This document shows positions 27,328-36,773 of a stretch of DNA of 64,000 nt, piece by piece. Source of the DNA: Sporomusa ovata DSM 2662. Its GTDB lineage: Bacteria > Bacillota > Negativicutes > Sporomusales > Sporomusaceae. Within the stretch, counting starts at the first letter, position 1, and every line of letters starts with the position of its first letter. The stretch is from positions 372,053-436,052 of the forward strand of contig NZ_ASXP01000005.1 of the NCBI RefSeq assembly GCF_000445445.1, written 5' to 3'. Made by a program: the position numbers and the translations under genes. The notes beneath the pieces were generated by a model. The model was not told the DNA's origin, did not search any database, and worked only from the letters and a program-made list of their open reading frames with translations.

Positions 27328-28419
27328 TCAACGTCGATAAAAAGGCTTAGGAATTACTTCTGCCAAAACATTTTTGCCGCGGATCTCAACGTCAAAAATC
27401 TGTCCTACCTTGGCATAATCGGCTTCAACTAACGCTAAACCAATATTTTTGTTTAAAGTAGGTGCATACGAGCCTGTCGTAACCGTGCCTATAAATCTTC
27501 CCTCATGCTTGACAGGATACTCTGACCTGGCAACACCACGCCCATTAAGTGCAAACCCAACAATCCTGCGCTTTGGTTTATTTTGTTTTTGCTCGGCTAA
27601 AATGGTACGACCATTAAATTCCCCCTTAGTTAACGATACAAATTTCTCAATACCAGCCTCTATGGGTGTAATATCCGGTGATAACTCGTGTCCATATAAA
27701 GGAAGAGCTGCTTCAAAACGCAGAGTATCACGGCTGCCTAACCCAGCAGGAATCAAGCCATAAGGTTTGCCTTCTTCCATAATTGTTTCCCACAGGTAAG
27801 CAGTATGTTCAGGGCGACTGTAAATCTCAAAACCATCTTCCCCAGTATAGCCAGTGCGTGAAATCATGACAGTCTTACCGGCCACAACCACTCCTGGGAT
27901 ACACTGATAATATTCGAGCTGTTTTAAATCTGCGCCTGTGAGCTTGCTCAAGATAGTTTCTGCAAGCGGTCCCTGTAATGCCAATTCAGCAGTTGCATCT
28001 GAGAGGTTTCTTAACTCTACATTAAATCCGGCACTATTTTCCTGCAGCCAATTCCAGTCTTTTTCAATATTAGCGGCATTTATAACTAAAAAATACTCCT
28101 TATCCCTCAATTTATAAATCAGCAAATCATCAACAGTGCCGCCATTAGGATAGCACATAGGGGAATATTGAACCTGATTCACAGCAATACGTTCTACATC
28201 GTTTGTCACTACTTTTTGTAAAAAAGCCAGAGAATCTGCTCCCTTGACCAGAACCTCCCCCATGTGAGATACATCAAACAATCCTGCCTTTGCTCTTACT
28301 GCTTTATGTTCAATCAGTATTCCTGAATACTGAACTGGCAGCAGCCAATTGCCGAATTCGATAATCTTCCCGCCATACTTTAAATGCGTTTCATAAAGTG
28401 GCGTTTGTCGTATAGTCAT
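27328..28419 (-). CDS. gcvT: Glycine cleavage system aminomethyltransferase (T protein)
   Basis: A 363-residue folate-dependent enzyme that releases ammonia and passes the C1 unit to tetrahydrofolate (FDVSHMGEVLVKG, GYTGEDGFEIY, LRFEAALPLYGHELS). ATG 28419 follows GAGGAGA by about eight bases. It is the first gene after the glycine riboswitch. About 90 bases of original spacer to gcvH are now split by the intron. It is related to, but clearly separate from, the GcvT half of the fusion gene at 940-3582. Confidence 0.95.
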   Translation of the reverse strand: MTIRQTPLYETHLKYGGKIIEFGNWLLPVQYSGILIEHKAVRAKAGLFDVSHMGEVLVKGADSLAFLQKVVTNDVERIAVNQVQYSPMCYPNGGTVDDLLIYKLRDKEYFLVINAANIEKDWNWLQENSAGFNVELRNLSDATAELALQGPLAETILSKLTGADLKQLEYYQCIPGVVVAGKTVMISRTGYTGEDGFEIYSRPEHTAYLWETIMEEGKPYGLIPAGLGSRDTLRFEAALPLYGHELSPDITPIEAGIEKFVSLTKGEFNGRTILAEQKQNKPKRRIVGFALNGRGVARSEYPVKHEGRFIGTVTTGSYAPTLNKNIGLALVEADYAKVGQIFDVEIRGKNVLAEVIPKPFYRR

Positions 28420-28499
28420 TACATTTCTCTCCTCATTTCGTTGTAAATTATCCGACATAAAGATGCTTCATCAGCAAAAAATGCTCTTTACTTGTTGAA

Positions 28500-28551
28500 A
28501 ATGGACAAAATTAAACAGAGACAAAGTGGATTAGCTCCCCTTTGCCTCTGT
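28500..28551 (-). terminator. Riboswitch expression platform (attenuator)
   Basis: On the minus strand ACAGAGGCAAAG pairs with CTTTGTCTCTGT (12 pairs, one G-U), followed by GTTTAATTTTG. The 5' arm overlaps the CAGAG that closes P1 of the second aptamer, so glycine binding should block this hairpin and allow read-through into gcvT. Confidence 0.75.
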
Positions 28552-28713
28552 CCGTTGTACCTGAGAGATTTGCCTTAAGGGCTCCCCGTCGGTGGCACTT
28601 CTGTTATTAAAGTGCGCTCTCCAGAGTAAAGTCCGGTTACAGTCCTTTTGCCTGAGAGTTTGACAAAGCACTTTCTCCTTCGGCGCCGCTTAAGCGATCT
28701 CTCCTGCAACCAT
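28546..28713 (-). promoter_or_regulatory. Tandem glycine riboswitch upstream of gcvT
   Basis: Two glycine aptamers lie in series on the minus strand. The first has GGAGAG, GCGCCGAAGGAG and CTCTCAGGCAAAAGGACTG; the second has GGAGAG, GCCACCGACGGGGAGCC and TCTCTCAGGTACAACGGAC. These match the conserved boxes of the gcvT RNA motif. P1 of the second aptamer (CTCTG/CAGAG) competes with the terminator stem, predicting an ON switch. Confidence 0.95.
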
Positions 28714-28731
28714 CATCCTAATTATTTAATT

Positions 28732-28760
28732 ATTATAATATTCAGAGGCATCTTGAATAA
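28732..28760 (-). promoter_or_regulatory. Probable promoter of the gcv operon
   Basis: A perfect TATAAT (28737-28732, minus strand) lies about 20 bases upstream of the first aptamer. A weak -35 (TTATTC) is 17 bases further up. Confidence 0.55.
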
Positions 28761-28845
28761 TTACCATAAATCAGGGTAGAAGCAGTGCTGAAATTTTTAC
28801 GTATCAATACGATCCCAATTATTAAAGCTACTCATCAATTTTTTC

Positions 28846-30318
28846 TTAATCGTCTTCGCCCGGCATATGTCCGACAGCATTGTCTACAATATTTCTGATC
28901 TTTGCGGCAACGTCTTTCGGCAGAGGGACAGGCTCGTGGTAATTAATAATATCACGTACTTTTTCATTGGCTACCTGGGTCAGGGTTTTCCCGCCTGCAC
29001 TTTCCCATATACTGCGCGCAGCACGGTTGATCAAACCTGGGATATAGTTCTCCTCTATATGATTTTCAGTATGCTCTTCATCCGCAAAATTGCCGCCCGG
29101 GCCAACCTTTTCAATTGTCTCAAGCGCCAACGTTTCCTGGTCTACCCGTATACCGCTGGTTAATCTTCTGGCCATACCCATAACTTGATCGGCTATTACG
29201 ACAAGATCAAGGTTTGAAGTTGTCCCGTATTCGCAGTAACCGGTATCATGATTCAGGTTGGGCCCTGCCATATTGGTCATAGCGATGGACAAAGCCGCCT
29301 CGATTCCTGCCTGTTCGTCCATAATGCAGGAATCTGTACAACCAGCTGTACCAAACATTGGAAGATTAAGATAATGAGCCATGTCAGCTAGGCTTGCCAA
29401 GAGCAGGTGCAACTCCGGAGCTCCATAAGAGAAAATGGTTGAACCCATATCCAGTATCGTGTACACTCCACCCATTATATAGGGGGCGCCTTCCCGGGCG
29501 CACTGACTCAGAACCATACCGCTCAAGCTCTCACACAAGCCCTGAACCATTACCCCTGCCATCGTCGCCGGCGCTGTTCCTCCAGCCATAATACAAGGGG
29601 TAAAAATGGTCGGCAAACCTTTCCTAGCCCCCAGAACCACCTTTTGGCAGGCTTCCTGACAATGCACGCCCGGCGAAATCGGTTCAACATACAGGCAGAT
29701 GAATGGGTTCCTTCTCAGCTCTTCCTCGCCGCCGGCCACAATTTCCGCCATCTTAATGACGTCTTCCTGGCCCCATTGGTCGTTGCAAACGGTAATAATC
29801 GGTTTATCGGTGTGTAAGATCTGCTGCTCAAATTCGTGGCGGTCCGAGATTAACAGGGGCACATCCTGGACAAGCCCCAACGACATCGCAAAATCTATAT
29901 TGGGTAAGGCATCAAGAACTTTGGTGGCCCAACCTATAGTCTGTCTGTTAGAACGCTGTCTCTCATGAGTAAAGGGGTTGCGGGTAAACGGAGTGCCAGA
30001 GCCCGAACCAAAATAAGCATTATTTCCTTCTACAAACAGTTCCCGGGCTCCCGTCCGGCTATTGCAAAGCACAACGTGTTTTTGACAAGACCTCAAGCAC
30101 CGTTCAGTAATATCCGCCGGTATCCTGACTCTCTTTCCATCAACCCAGCAACCTGCTTTTTTGAGAATTTCCCGCGACTCTTTGTCATGAAAATCTGTCC
30201 CGGTGCGCCACATTGCTTCTTCAGCGGCCATAAGCAATTCATAGCACTGAGCTTCCGATAATACATTCATCTTCGTGCTTGCATACGCTTTTATATTGGT
30301 TCTAGTTGTCAACTTCAA
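28846..30318 (-). CDS. MttB-family methylamine/betaine-type methyltransferase (non-pyrrolysine)
   Basis: A 490-residue member of the MttB superfamily (CWVDGKRVRIPADI, YFGSGSGTPFT, SYGAPELHLLLASLADMAHYL, FGTAGCTDSCIMDEQAG, and the C-terminal RAARSIWESAGGKTL). The frame has no internal amber codon, so it belongs to the non-Pyl group that includes glycine betaine methyltransferase MtgB. Such enzymes move a methyl group from a quaternary or tertiary amine to a corrinoid protein. The start is TTG 30318 or TTG 30312; AGAGGAG spacing favours the latter. It is last in a four-gene operon directly upstream of the gcv riboswitch. Betaine, dimethylglycine or sarcosine are possible substrates by context. 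Confidence 0.87.
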   Translation of the reverse strand: MKLTTRTNIKAYASTKMNVLSEAQCYELLMAAEEAMWRTGTDFHDKESREILKKAGCWVDGKRVRIPADITERCLRSCQKHVVLCNSRTGARELFVEGNNAYFGSGSGTPFTRNPFTHERQRSNRQTIGWATKVLDALPNIDFAMSLGLVQDVPLLISDRHEFEQQILHTDKPIITVCNDQWGQEDVIKMAEIVAGGEEELRRNPFICLYVEPISPGVHCQEACQKVVLGARKGLPTIFTPCIMAGGTAPATMAGVMVQGLCESLSGMVLSQCAREGAPYIMGGVYTILDMGSTIFSYGAPELHLLLASLADMAHYLNLPMFGTAGCTDSCIMDEQAGIEAALSIAMTNMAGPNLNHDTGYCEYGTTSNLDLVVIADQVMGMARRLTSGIRVDQETLALETIEKVGPGGNFADEEHTENHIEENYIPGLINRAARSIWESAGGKTLTQVANEKVRDIINYHEPVPLPKDVAAKIRNIVDNAVGHMPGEDD

Positions 30319-30345
30319 ACTCTCCTCTCAAAACTCATTTTATTT

Positions 30346-31811
30346 TTATCTGGCATCCGCTCCGTTTACTATTGTCTGGATTTTACTCAGAACTTCAGCA
30401 GAAAGTTTCTCTGACTGGTGGGTATTGATGATGCTTTGTGTCTTTTCTTTTACGCGTTGTCCTAAGCTTTTCGACCCATTGGCCTCCCAATCAGCAATCC
30501 TGGCTCTATTCATAACCGTCGGCCACCAGGTTTCTGTGCGGAAATATTTTAATGTATGATCTTCACCCAGATAATGTCCTCCTGGCTGTACCGCATCAAT
30601 TACACCCCGTGCCATCCGCTCTTCATTAACTTCGACACCTTTCATCATTCTGCGCGTCATCCCCATGACTTCATCGCCCATGACCAGTAATTCCAAAGAA
30701 CCTGTCTGGCCATATTCCAACTGGCCGCAGCCATAAATCAGACTTGTTCCGCTCATCCCGGCATGCAGAATCGAAAATGCCGCTTCCAAACCCATTTGCG
30801 CATCGCTGACTTTGGCATCGGTAGCACCAGCAAAGCCAAAACTAGGAATCCTAAGGAAACGCAGAACATTTGCCATCCCTGTTCCCATCAAACTGATTTC
30901 CGGTGCACCATAAGATATAATACCGGTCTCTTGATTTTTTATTGTGAAGAAACCGCCGGCAATCACAGGTGCTCCTTGGCGAACCAACTGACCCAGCACT
31001 ATTCCGACTAAAACATCAGCCAAGGCTACGACAATAGCTCCGGCCGGAGTAACTGGCGATGTTTCACCGGCAATAAGCTTGGTCGCATAAACATAGGGAA
31101 CACCGTTGCGGGCAGCAAACAAGACCTTAGCTAATGTCTCTTCAGAGTGTACTAACGTTCCTTCTGTTTCAATTAAAAATACAGCAAAAGGATTTTTTGA
31201 AATTCCCTTAGGCTTCCGGCTACGGCAGCGGCGATATCAAGGATGGCCTGCGCTTGTTTTACTCCAGGAATTGCTTGAATAATCGGCTTGGTCGTATTGG
31301 TTATCAAAGCTTCAAAGGCATGAACTTCTGCCGTGCTTGCGTTAACGTCTGTGGGCAGACCGTTATTCATGACGAAATCGATGTTCTGCAATCCATCACA
31401 AACAATAGCTGTTTTAGCGACATCTTCCTTAACCGGCTTTCTCCAGTCGGACGTCATTGGGTCAAGCACATACACATTCCCTTGACCTGGGCCATAATAA
31501 GCATTTGTAGTTTCCAATTTTAAAGCCCTTTTACCGTTCCGATCACAAACCGTAACTCGTGAAGGCGTATTTTTTACTGCCATCTCTGTTACTGCCGAAG
31601 GAATTCTGACTCGATTGCCGTCAACCCAGCAGCCTGCTTTTTCAAAGATTCCACGAGCTTCTTGGTTCAGGATTTCTACCCCGGTGCGTTCTAGAACCTC
31701 AAGTGTCGTCATGAAAAGTTCTTCACTCTGATCCTCACTAAGCATTTCCCAAGCGGTGGTCTGATTGACCGCATAATTTGCCCGCGTATAACGACTTCTT
31801 GTTGTGTTCAC
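30346..31811 (-). pseudogene. Second MttB-family methyltransferase, frameshifted
   Basis: Two frames together make a full-length MttB homologue. The N-terminal part (31811-31173) ends abnormally after AVAGSLREFQ. The C-terminal part resumes in the -1 frame with KNPFAVFLIETEGT and continues as FAARNGVPYVYATKL to the end at 30346. The break is at a run of six A (minus strand, 31200-31195 region); seven A would give the expected REFQKNPFAVF, matching ELRRNPFICLY of the neighbouring paralogue. It could be a true mutation, transcript slippage or a sequencing error. The start is GTG 31811 behind AAGGAG. No amber codon is involved. Confidence 0.85.
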
Positions 31812-31843
31812 TTATTTTTCTCTCCTTTCACTGCCCCTTAAGT

Positions 31844-32476
31844 TTATGCTAAGAGCCGATTGCTCAGATCTACCGCTGAAGCTGCATCTGGCGCATACCC
31901 GTCCGCACCTGCTTCATCCGCAAAATCCTGAGAAAGCGGCGCCCCGCCTACAATAACTTTCACTTGATCTCTAATGCCTTCTTCTTTCATCAGTTCGATC
32001 GTGTCTTTCATATGCAGCATCGTGGTAGTGAGCAAGGCGCACATTCCCAAAACGTCTGGTTTGTGCTTCCGAATCTCTTCCACGAATTTTTCCGGGGAAA
32101 TATCCATTCCTGCATTTATAACGGTATATCCTCTGCTTTCGAGCATCATTCCCACCAAATTCTTACCGATATCATGCAGGTCGCCTTTTACTGTCCCCAA
32201 CAAAACTTTGCCTGCCGAAGGCATGTTTTGATCTGAGATCAAAGGTTTTACCAAATCAATTCCTGCAGTCATAGATCTGGCTGCAACTAACACTTCCGGC
32301 ACAAACATTTCCCCATTCTTAAAACGAGCACCAACTACTGTCATGCCTGCGATTAAACCCTCATTGATGATATCTAAGGGAGAAACCCCTTCATCAATTA
32401 GAGCCTGTGTCACCTTTTTTACTTTGGCAATATTGCCGCTGATTACACTTTTTGTCACTTCTTCAAAGTTTGCCAT
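31844..32476 (-). CDS. mttC: Corrinoid protein of the MttB-type system
   Basis: A 210-residue B12-binding protein. A helical cap with FKNGEMFVPEVLVAARSM is followed by VKGDLHDIGKNLVGMM (DxHxxG, cobalt-binding His) and VGGAPLSQDFADEAGADGY. It accepts the methyl group from the MttB-type enzymes encoded downstream and hands it to a methylcobamide:THF methyltransferase. ATG 32476 follows AAAGGGG. It is intact, unlike the corrinoid protein at 15803-16458. Confidence 0.92.
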   Translation of the reverse strand: MANFEEVTKSVISGNIAKVKKVTQALIDEGVSPLDIINEGLIAGMTVVGARFKNGEMFVPEVLVAARSMTAGIDLVKPLISDQNMPSAGKVLLGTVKGDLHDIGKNLVGMMLESRGYTVINAGMDISPEKFVEEIRKHKPDVLGMCALLTTTMLHMKDTIELMKEEGIRDQVKVIVGGAPLSQDFADEAGADGYAPDAASAVDLSNRLLA

Positions 32477-32598
32477 TTTTTTAACCCCTTTCAAATGCGC
32501 TCTTTATATAAGTTTTACTCAAATAACGCTGGAACCGGTACAATCTATACCGTCTTCGGCATAAATTTTAGCTTTTCATAACACTTGAACTGCGTCTT

Positions 32599-32862
32599 CT
32601 AGCTGCCTGACTCTCCCCCGGGAATGAAAACGGTAAGCGATTTTTTCGGGGGAGGCCTTGCCTTTTTCTCATAGTATTGTTTGATTTTCCTGGTTGCGAC
32701 TGTCGCTGCTTTTAGCAAGTCTAATTTGACATAATATTCTGTATTTTTTATGTATACGCTAGCCACCGGGTCACCGAATTCTCCGGAAACAATGCATCGA
32801 ATTTGATAATTCATTTCCTTACAGCTCTCCTCGATTGCGCTTCTAATAAGTTTCTTACCCAT
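32599..32862 (-). CDS. 87-residue protein heading the MttB operon, unknown
   Basis: GGGAGGTG lies seven bases before the ATG. The product MGKKLIRSAIEESCKEMNY... is basic, with a central VSGEFGDPVASVYIKNTEYY and an RPPPKK stretch near the end. I do not recognise the family. It is 123 bases upstream of the corrinoid protein gene on the same strand and opposite the divergent LysR gene, so it is probably the first gene of the operon. Confidence 0.7.
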   Translation of the reverse strand: MGKKLIRSAIEESCKEMNYQIRCIVSGEFGDPVASVYIKNTEYYVKLDLLKAATVATRKIKQYYEKKARPPPKKSLTVFIPGGESGS

Positions 32863-33112
32863 TATTTCACCTCCCGTTATATATGATTTAAGGCAGACGA
32901 ACGCTGCCGTTCTACTTTTTCAATGCCTAGCTTGCTATGCACTTTTTCCTTTTCAAAATTTTCCTGGCATTTTTTTAAAAATAATTTGACCTTAATTACT
33001 TGGATAATACTTGAAATTCTAGTAAATATAACATATCATACTTTTATATATAATAAAAACAAATATTCATCATACTTTGCATGACAAAATCAAATATGGT
33101 TTGGGGTGGAAT

Positions 33113-33982
33113 ATGAACATTCGAAAATATATGGCATTTATAAAAACCGTGGAATACGCAAGTTTCACAAAGGCCGCTGAAGCAATGAATTATACTCAGT
33201 CCGGTGTCAGCCGGATGATCCGTGATCTGGAAATAGAATGGGGCATTTCTTTGCTTGAAAGAGGGAGAAGTGGGGTCGAACTTACATCAGACGGGTTAAA
33301 ACTGTTACCCATGCTGCAGCGTATCTGCAACGATCATGAAATGCTTATGTCATTGGTTGATAGCTTACACGATATGTATTCAGGACTGATTCGCATTGGT
33401 ACTTTTTCCAGTGTGGCAACTCATTGGCTTCCAAATATGATTAAGATATTTCAGCAAGACTATCCAAAGATCGAGTTTGAATTGTTGCTTGGTGATTATA
33501 CAGAAATTGAAAACTGGATTCATGAAGGCCGTGTGGATTTTGGATTTCTACGGCTTCCGGCAAATATTAAACTTGAAACTGTCCCTCTGGAAAACGATCG
33601 TTTGCTTGTCATATTGCCAGAAAATCACCCGTTTGCAAATTGCGATAAATTTCCAATAAAGGAATTGGAAAATAATGTGTTCCTGCTACTGGAAAAAGGT
33701 GCAAAAGCTGAAATTTCTGCAATTTTTGAGCAGAATCATATCACTCCGCAGGTGAATTTTACGACATGGGATGACTATGCCATTATGTCCATGGTAGAAA
33801 GCGGTTTAGGTATCAGTATTCTTCCGGAACTAATTTTGCAACGTATCCCCTATCATATTATCTCAAAGGAACTGGAGATACCTGCGTACCGAAGCATCGG
33901 CGTAGCCATGCGTAATCAAAGTTCGCTTTCCCTTGCAGCACGGCGTTTTCTAGAATATCTACCCTTTAGAAAAAGAGTCTAG
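33113..33982 (+). CDS. LysR-family transcriptional regulator
   Basis: A 289-residue protein with an N-terminal winged HTH (MNIRKYMAFIKTVEYASFTKAAEAM, NYTQSGVSRMIRDLE) and a C-terminal substrate-binding domain (SVATHWLPNMIKIF, GLGISILPEL). I chose the ATG at 33113, behind GGGGTGG. It is divergent from the MttB operon with a 250-base shared upstream region, so it is a candidate regulator of that operon; the effector is unknown. Confidence 0.88.
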   Translation: MNIRKYMAFIKTVEYASFTKAAEAMNYTQSGVSRMIRDLEIEWGISLLERGRSGVELTSDGLKLLPMLQRICNDHEMLMSLVDSLHDMYSGLIRIGTFSSVATHWLPNMIKIFQQDYPKIEFELLLGDYTEIENWIHEGRVDFGFLRLPANIKLETVPLENDRLLVILPENHPFANCDKFPIKELENNVFLLLEKGAKAEISAIFEQNHITPQVNFTTWDDYAIMSMVESGLGISILPELILQRIPYHIISKELEIPAYRSIGVAMRNQSSLSLAARRFLEYLPFRKRV

Positions 33983-34629
33983 AATCAGGACTTATGCAGT
34001 TTTAGGAAACCTCTCTCATGTAAGCTATATATGTCTTTCCAAAGGCGGACTAACAAAAAAGACACTGTTCCATTTATACACATCGATTTTAGTAAAAAAA
34101 GACCTAATTTGTGGCCGCTTTTGGCAGGTTTTACTTGACCGCTTACAAAAGAGAAATCTGCGTGCTCGGAACGACACTTATTAGTGCTTGAAAAGGTAAT
34201 ATCTACACATATAACCATGCGGTCACCTCATAATTAGGATGGTTGCTTACCTCCGCGTGATTTGCAGTATGCTGCTATCCCTGTATAGTTAAGAATACAA
34301 AAAATCGCTCCAGGCAGACGGATTTCATTCCGTTTGTGCCGTGAGCGTTTTTCGGCTTTCACTTTAAATTCAGGACTATATTTACACCGTAAAACTAGCA
34401 GCAGGCAGCCTACGCTTCTCTATTTCGTAAGCCGCCTGCAACCCACCAATGGCATTTGTTTGTGATACATAAAGCTCCTTGGCTAAAAAATATGCTTTCT
34501 GCAATTGCTCCTGTTGTAAAACCACTGCTCGCTTGCTGAGTACATTGCCACAACTACGCAAATAAAACACTATATATAAGAAGGAAACTTTGTTGTCACT
34601 CAGATCCGTCCCCGGTGGAACTAGTCTCT
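33983..34629. other. Gene-poor region between lysR and the chemoreceptor
   Basis: Two minus-strand frames (34218-33985 and 34570-34382) are open but I cannot support them. The second encodes LQKAYFLAKELYVSQTNAIG-like sequence from a GTG without a clear ribosome site and may be a remnant. The terminator at 34299-34353 lies between them. Confidence 0.35.
34299..34353 (+). terminator. Terminator-like hairpin downstream of lysR
   Basis: CGCTC/GAGCG, GGCA/TGCC and ACGGA/TCCGT form a stacked stem ending in GTTTTTC on the plus strand. It lies about 320 bases past the lysR stop. The reverse strand ends in GATTTTTTG, so it may act both ways. Confidence 0.65.
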
Positions 34630-36345
34630 CTAAACTTGAAACTTATTGACTGCATCTCGTAAATCCATGGCAAGATGGGCTAAAGCTTGGCTGGAGGCAG
34701 CTATTTCCTCCATCGACGCGGATTGTTCTTCCGTAGCGGCTGAGACGCTTTGTGCTTCGCTGGAAGCTTTTTTACTCAACTCATCAATTTGTTGTACTGA
34801 GCTAACAATCTGCTGACTGCCAGTTGCCATTTGATCTACGGCCAAAGACATGTCCTTAATTTGATTTGATACTTGTGTTACCAATTTTGTAATTTCATTA
34901 AAAGCCAGACCCGAAGCATTAACTATCTCTGCTCCCATTTTAACTTCCTGAGAACCTTCCCCCATAGCGATAACCGCTTTGTCGGTATCGCCTTGTATTT
35001 CTCCGATAAGTGTAGCAATTTGCTTGGCAGCATCCTGAGATTGCTCAGCCAACTTACGTACCTCTTCTGCTACTACCGCAAATCCGCGTCCCTGCTCCCC
35101 AGCCCGTGCTGCTTCAATGGCGGCATTCAAGGCCAGAAGGTTGGTTTGACCGGCAATACCGGCAATAGTATCTACAATCTGGCCTATTTCTTTTGATCGT
35201 TCACCTAGTTTAGCCACTATCCCGGCAGAACTCGTAACCGTTTGTTCAATGTGTGCCATTTGCTGTACCGCTTTATCTGCTGCAATATTACCTTCATTGG
35301 CCTTTTTAGCGGCTAAAGCCGATTGCCCGGACACGCCACTGGCGTTAGCGGCAATTTGCTGGATTCCTGCCGACATCTGCCGTATGACTGCCGAAGCGTC
35401 TCCGGTTATACTCAACTGTTCTCCCATTCCCTGCGCCACACTAACAATGGAGCCGGCCACTTGGGTGGCCGCCTGGGCCGATTGGTCAGCACTAGCTGTC
35501 AACTCCTCAGAGGCTGCAGCCACCTGCTCAACAGACACGTCAATCTTCTTCATCAACATACGGACATTGCTGCGCATAGCTACCAAAGAATCTGCCACTT
35601 TTCCGATTTCATCTGTTCTGATCACCCGGTGCGGCTTATCACGAAAATCACCATTGGCAAGTTCATCACAAACTAAAGTCAACTCATTTAACGGTTGAGT
35701 TATAATTTTTGTTATGTACCAGCCGCTCAAACCCAATACAATAAAGGCCAATAACAGAGTTCCCAAGGCAATTTGGTTAGCTTTTTCAAAAGCTGCTTGG
35801 TTATCCTCATTCATTTTTTTAGATAATTCTGTATAATAATCACTAAACTCACGCATTAGATCAATATACTCGGCAGACAGCTTATCCACATTAGCAACAT
35901 ATAGGGCATATGCTTCAGCATTTTTGTTTTGCAGAGCTAAAATAATAACTTGCTCTCTTGCATTACGATACTTTTCTCTAGCCGTATTCACTTTGTTCAA
36001 CAAATCCTTGGCTTTCGCATCTAGATGAATTTTTTCAATCTCTTTCAGATTATCAGCAGCTCGTTTACCGGTATCCTCTACGATTGCTTTAAGTTGCTTA
36101 TTTTTATTATCATCCGCTGTAAGCATCAATTCCATGGTTGCCGCATTAGCTCTGGTAATAAGCATGCGATTTTCGTTTAAATCCCGGACAGGGATTAGCC
36201 TGTCCTTATACATAGTATTCATTGTTGTATTTGATTGTTGAAGATAATAATACCCTGTACAACCAATAACACTTAATGCAAAAAAAGCGATAAAAATTAA
36301 AGCTCCTAATTTGTACATTACTTTCATATTGTTAAAAATAGTCAT
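34630..36345 (-). CDS. Methyl-accepting chemotaxis protein
   Basis: A 571-residue membrane chemoreceptor. The N-terminal transmembrane segment is about residues 12-32. An approximately 160-residue four-helix-bundle sensor (4HB_MCP type, SNTTMNTMYKDRLIPVRDLN) is followed by a second membrane segment near 190-210, a HAMP domain (DELANGDFRDKPHRVI), and the signalling domain whose hairpin tip contains IAGQTNLLALNAAIEAARAG. Repeated Glu/Gln-rich methylation regions flank the tip. AAGGAG precedes the ATG. The ligand is unknown. A decayed PocR-domain gene lies just upstream. Confidence 0.93.
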   Translation of the reverse strand: MTIFNNMKVMYKLGALIFIAFFALSVIGCTGYYYLQQSNTTMNTMYKDRLIPVRDLNENRMLITRANAATMELMLTADDNKNKQLKAIVEDTGKRAADNLKEIEKIHLDAKAKDLLNKVNTAREKYRNAREQVIILALQNKNAEAYALYVANVDKLSAEYIDLMREFSDYYTELSKKMNEDNQAAFEKANQIALGTLLLAFIVLGLSGWYITKIITQPLNELTLVCDELANGDFRDKPHRVIRTDEIGKVADSLVAMRSNVRMLMKKIDVSVEQVAAASEELTASADQSAQAATQVAGSIVSVAQGMGEQLSITGDASAVIRQMSAGIQQIAANASGVSGQSALAAKKANEGNIAADKAVQQMAHIEQTVTSSAGIVAKLGERSKEIGQIVDTIAGIAGQTNLLALNAAIEAARAGEQGRGFAVVAEEVRKLAEQSQDAAKQIATLIGEIQGDTDKAVIAMGEGSQEVKMGAEIVNASGLAFNEITKLVTQVSNQIKDMSLAVDQMATGSQQIVSSVQQIDELSKKASSEAQSVSAATEEQSASMEEIAASSQALAHLAMDLRDAVNKFQV

Positions 36346-36384
36346 ATTCTTTACTCCTTACATTTTTTCTATCTTATTTTTTGT

Positions 36385-36773
36385 CAAATCATCTCATCAG
36401 GACTGGACGTGAGAACTTGGCCGCCTAATATTGTTCCAAGCAATTTACCGTCGACCATTATCGGTGCGGCAAATCAACAATCCGCATGGCATTCATAAAC
36501 ACAGGCTTGCCAGTCCGTACAGTCTCTTCCCCGCCTTTGCGATGAGATTCCACACCGATTATCGCCGCATTCGGTTAAATGGGTAAAATCCATACAGCAT
36601 CTTGTATAAGAGCTAGGATTCGTTATAGATTTCCCATCAGGATCAACGCACCAACTCCCTTTGCGAAGTCATCCTGAAATTTTTGCAGAAAATCAATATT
36701 AATTACATCGGTTAGTTTGAGTATGAATAAATTCATTCGATCATTGGCGTTGTTTTATGTCTAGACGGCTCAT
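36385..36773 (-). pseudogene. Decayed PocR-type sensory domain gene
   Basis: The minus strand begins with AGGAGG and ATG, then breaks into three frames that together spell a PocR domain: FLQKFQDDFAKGVGA, then DPDGKSITNPSSYT, CCMDFTHLTECGDNRCG, ESHRKGGEETVRTGKPVF and APIMVDGKLLGTILGGQVLT. Several single-base changes and stops disable it. PocR domains bind small alcohols or related ligands and are often fused to chemoreceptors or regulators in Negativicutes and acetogens. No output domain remains. Confidence 0.72.

Noticed and set aside
30346..31811. The split MttB gene as a pyrrolysine (amber) readthrough gene
   Set aside because: The break is a frameshift at an A run. The first frame ends in TAA well after the shift, and no in-frame TAG joins the halves. 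The intact paralogue also has no amber codon.
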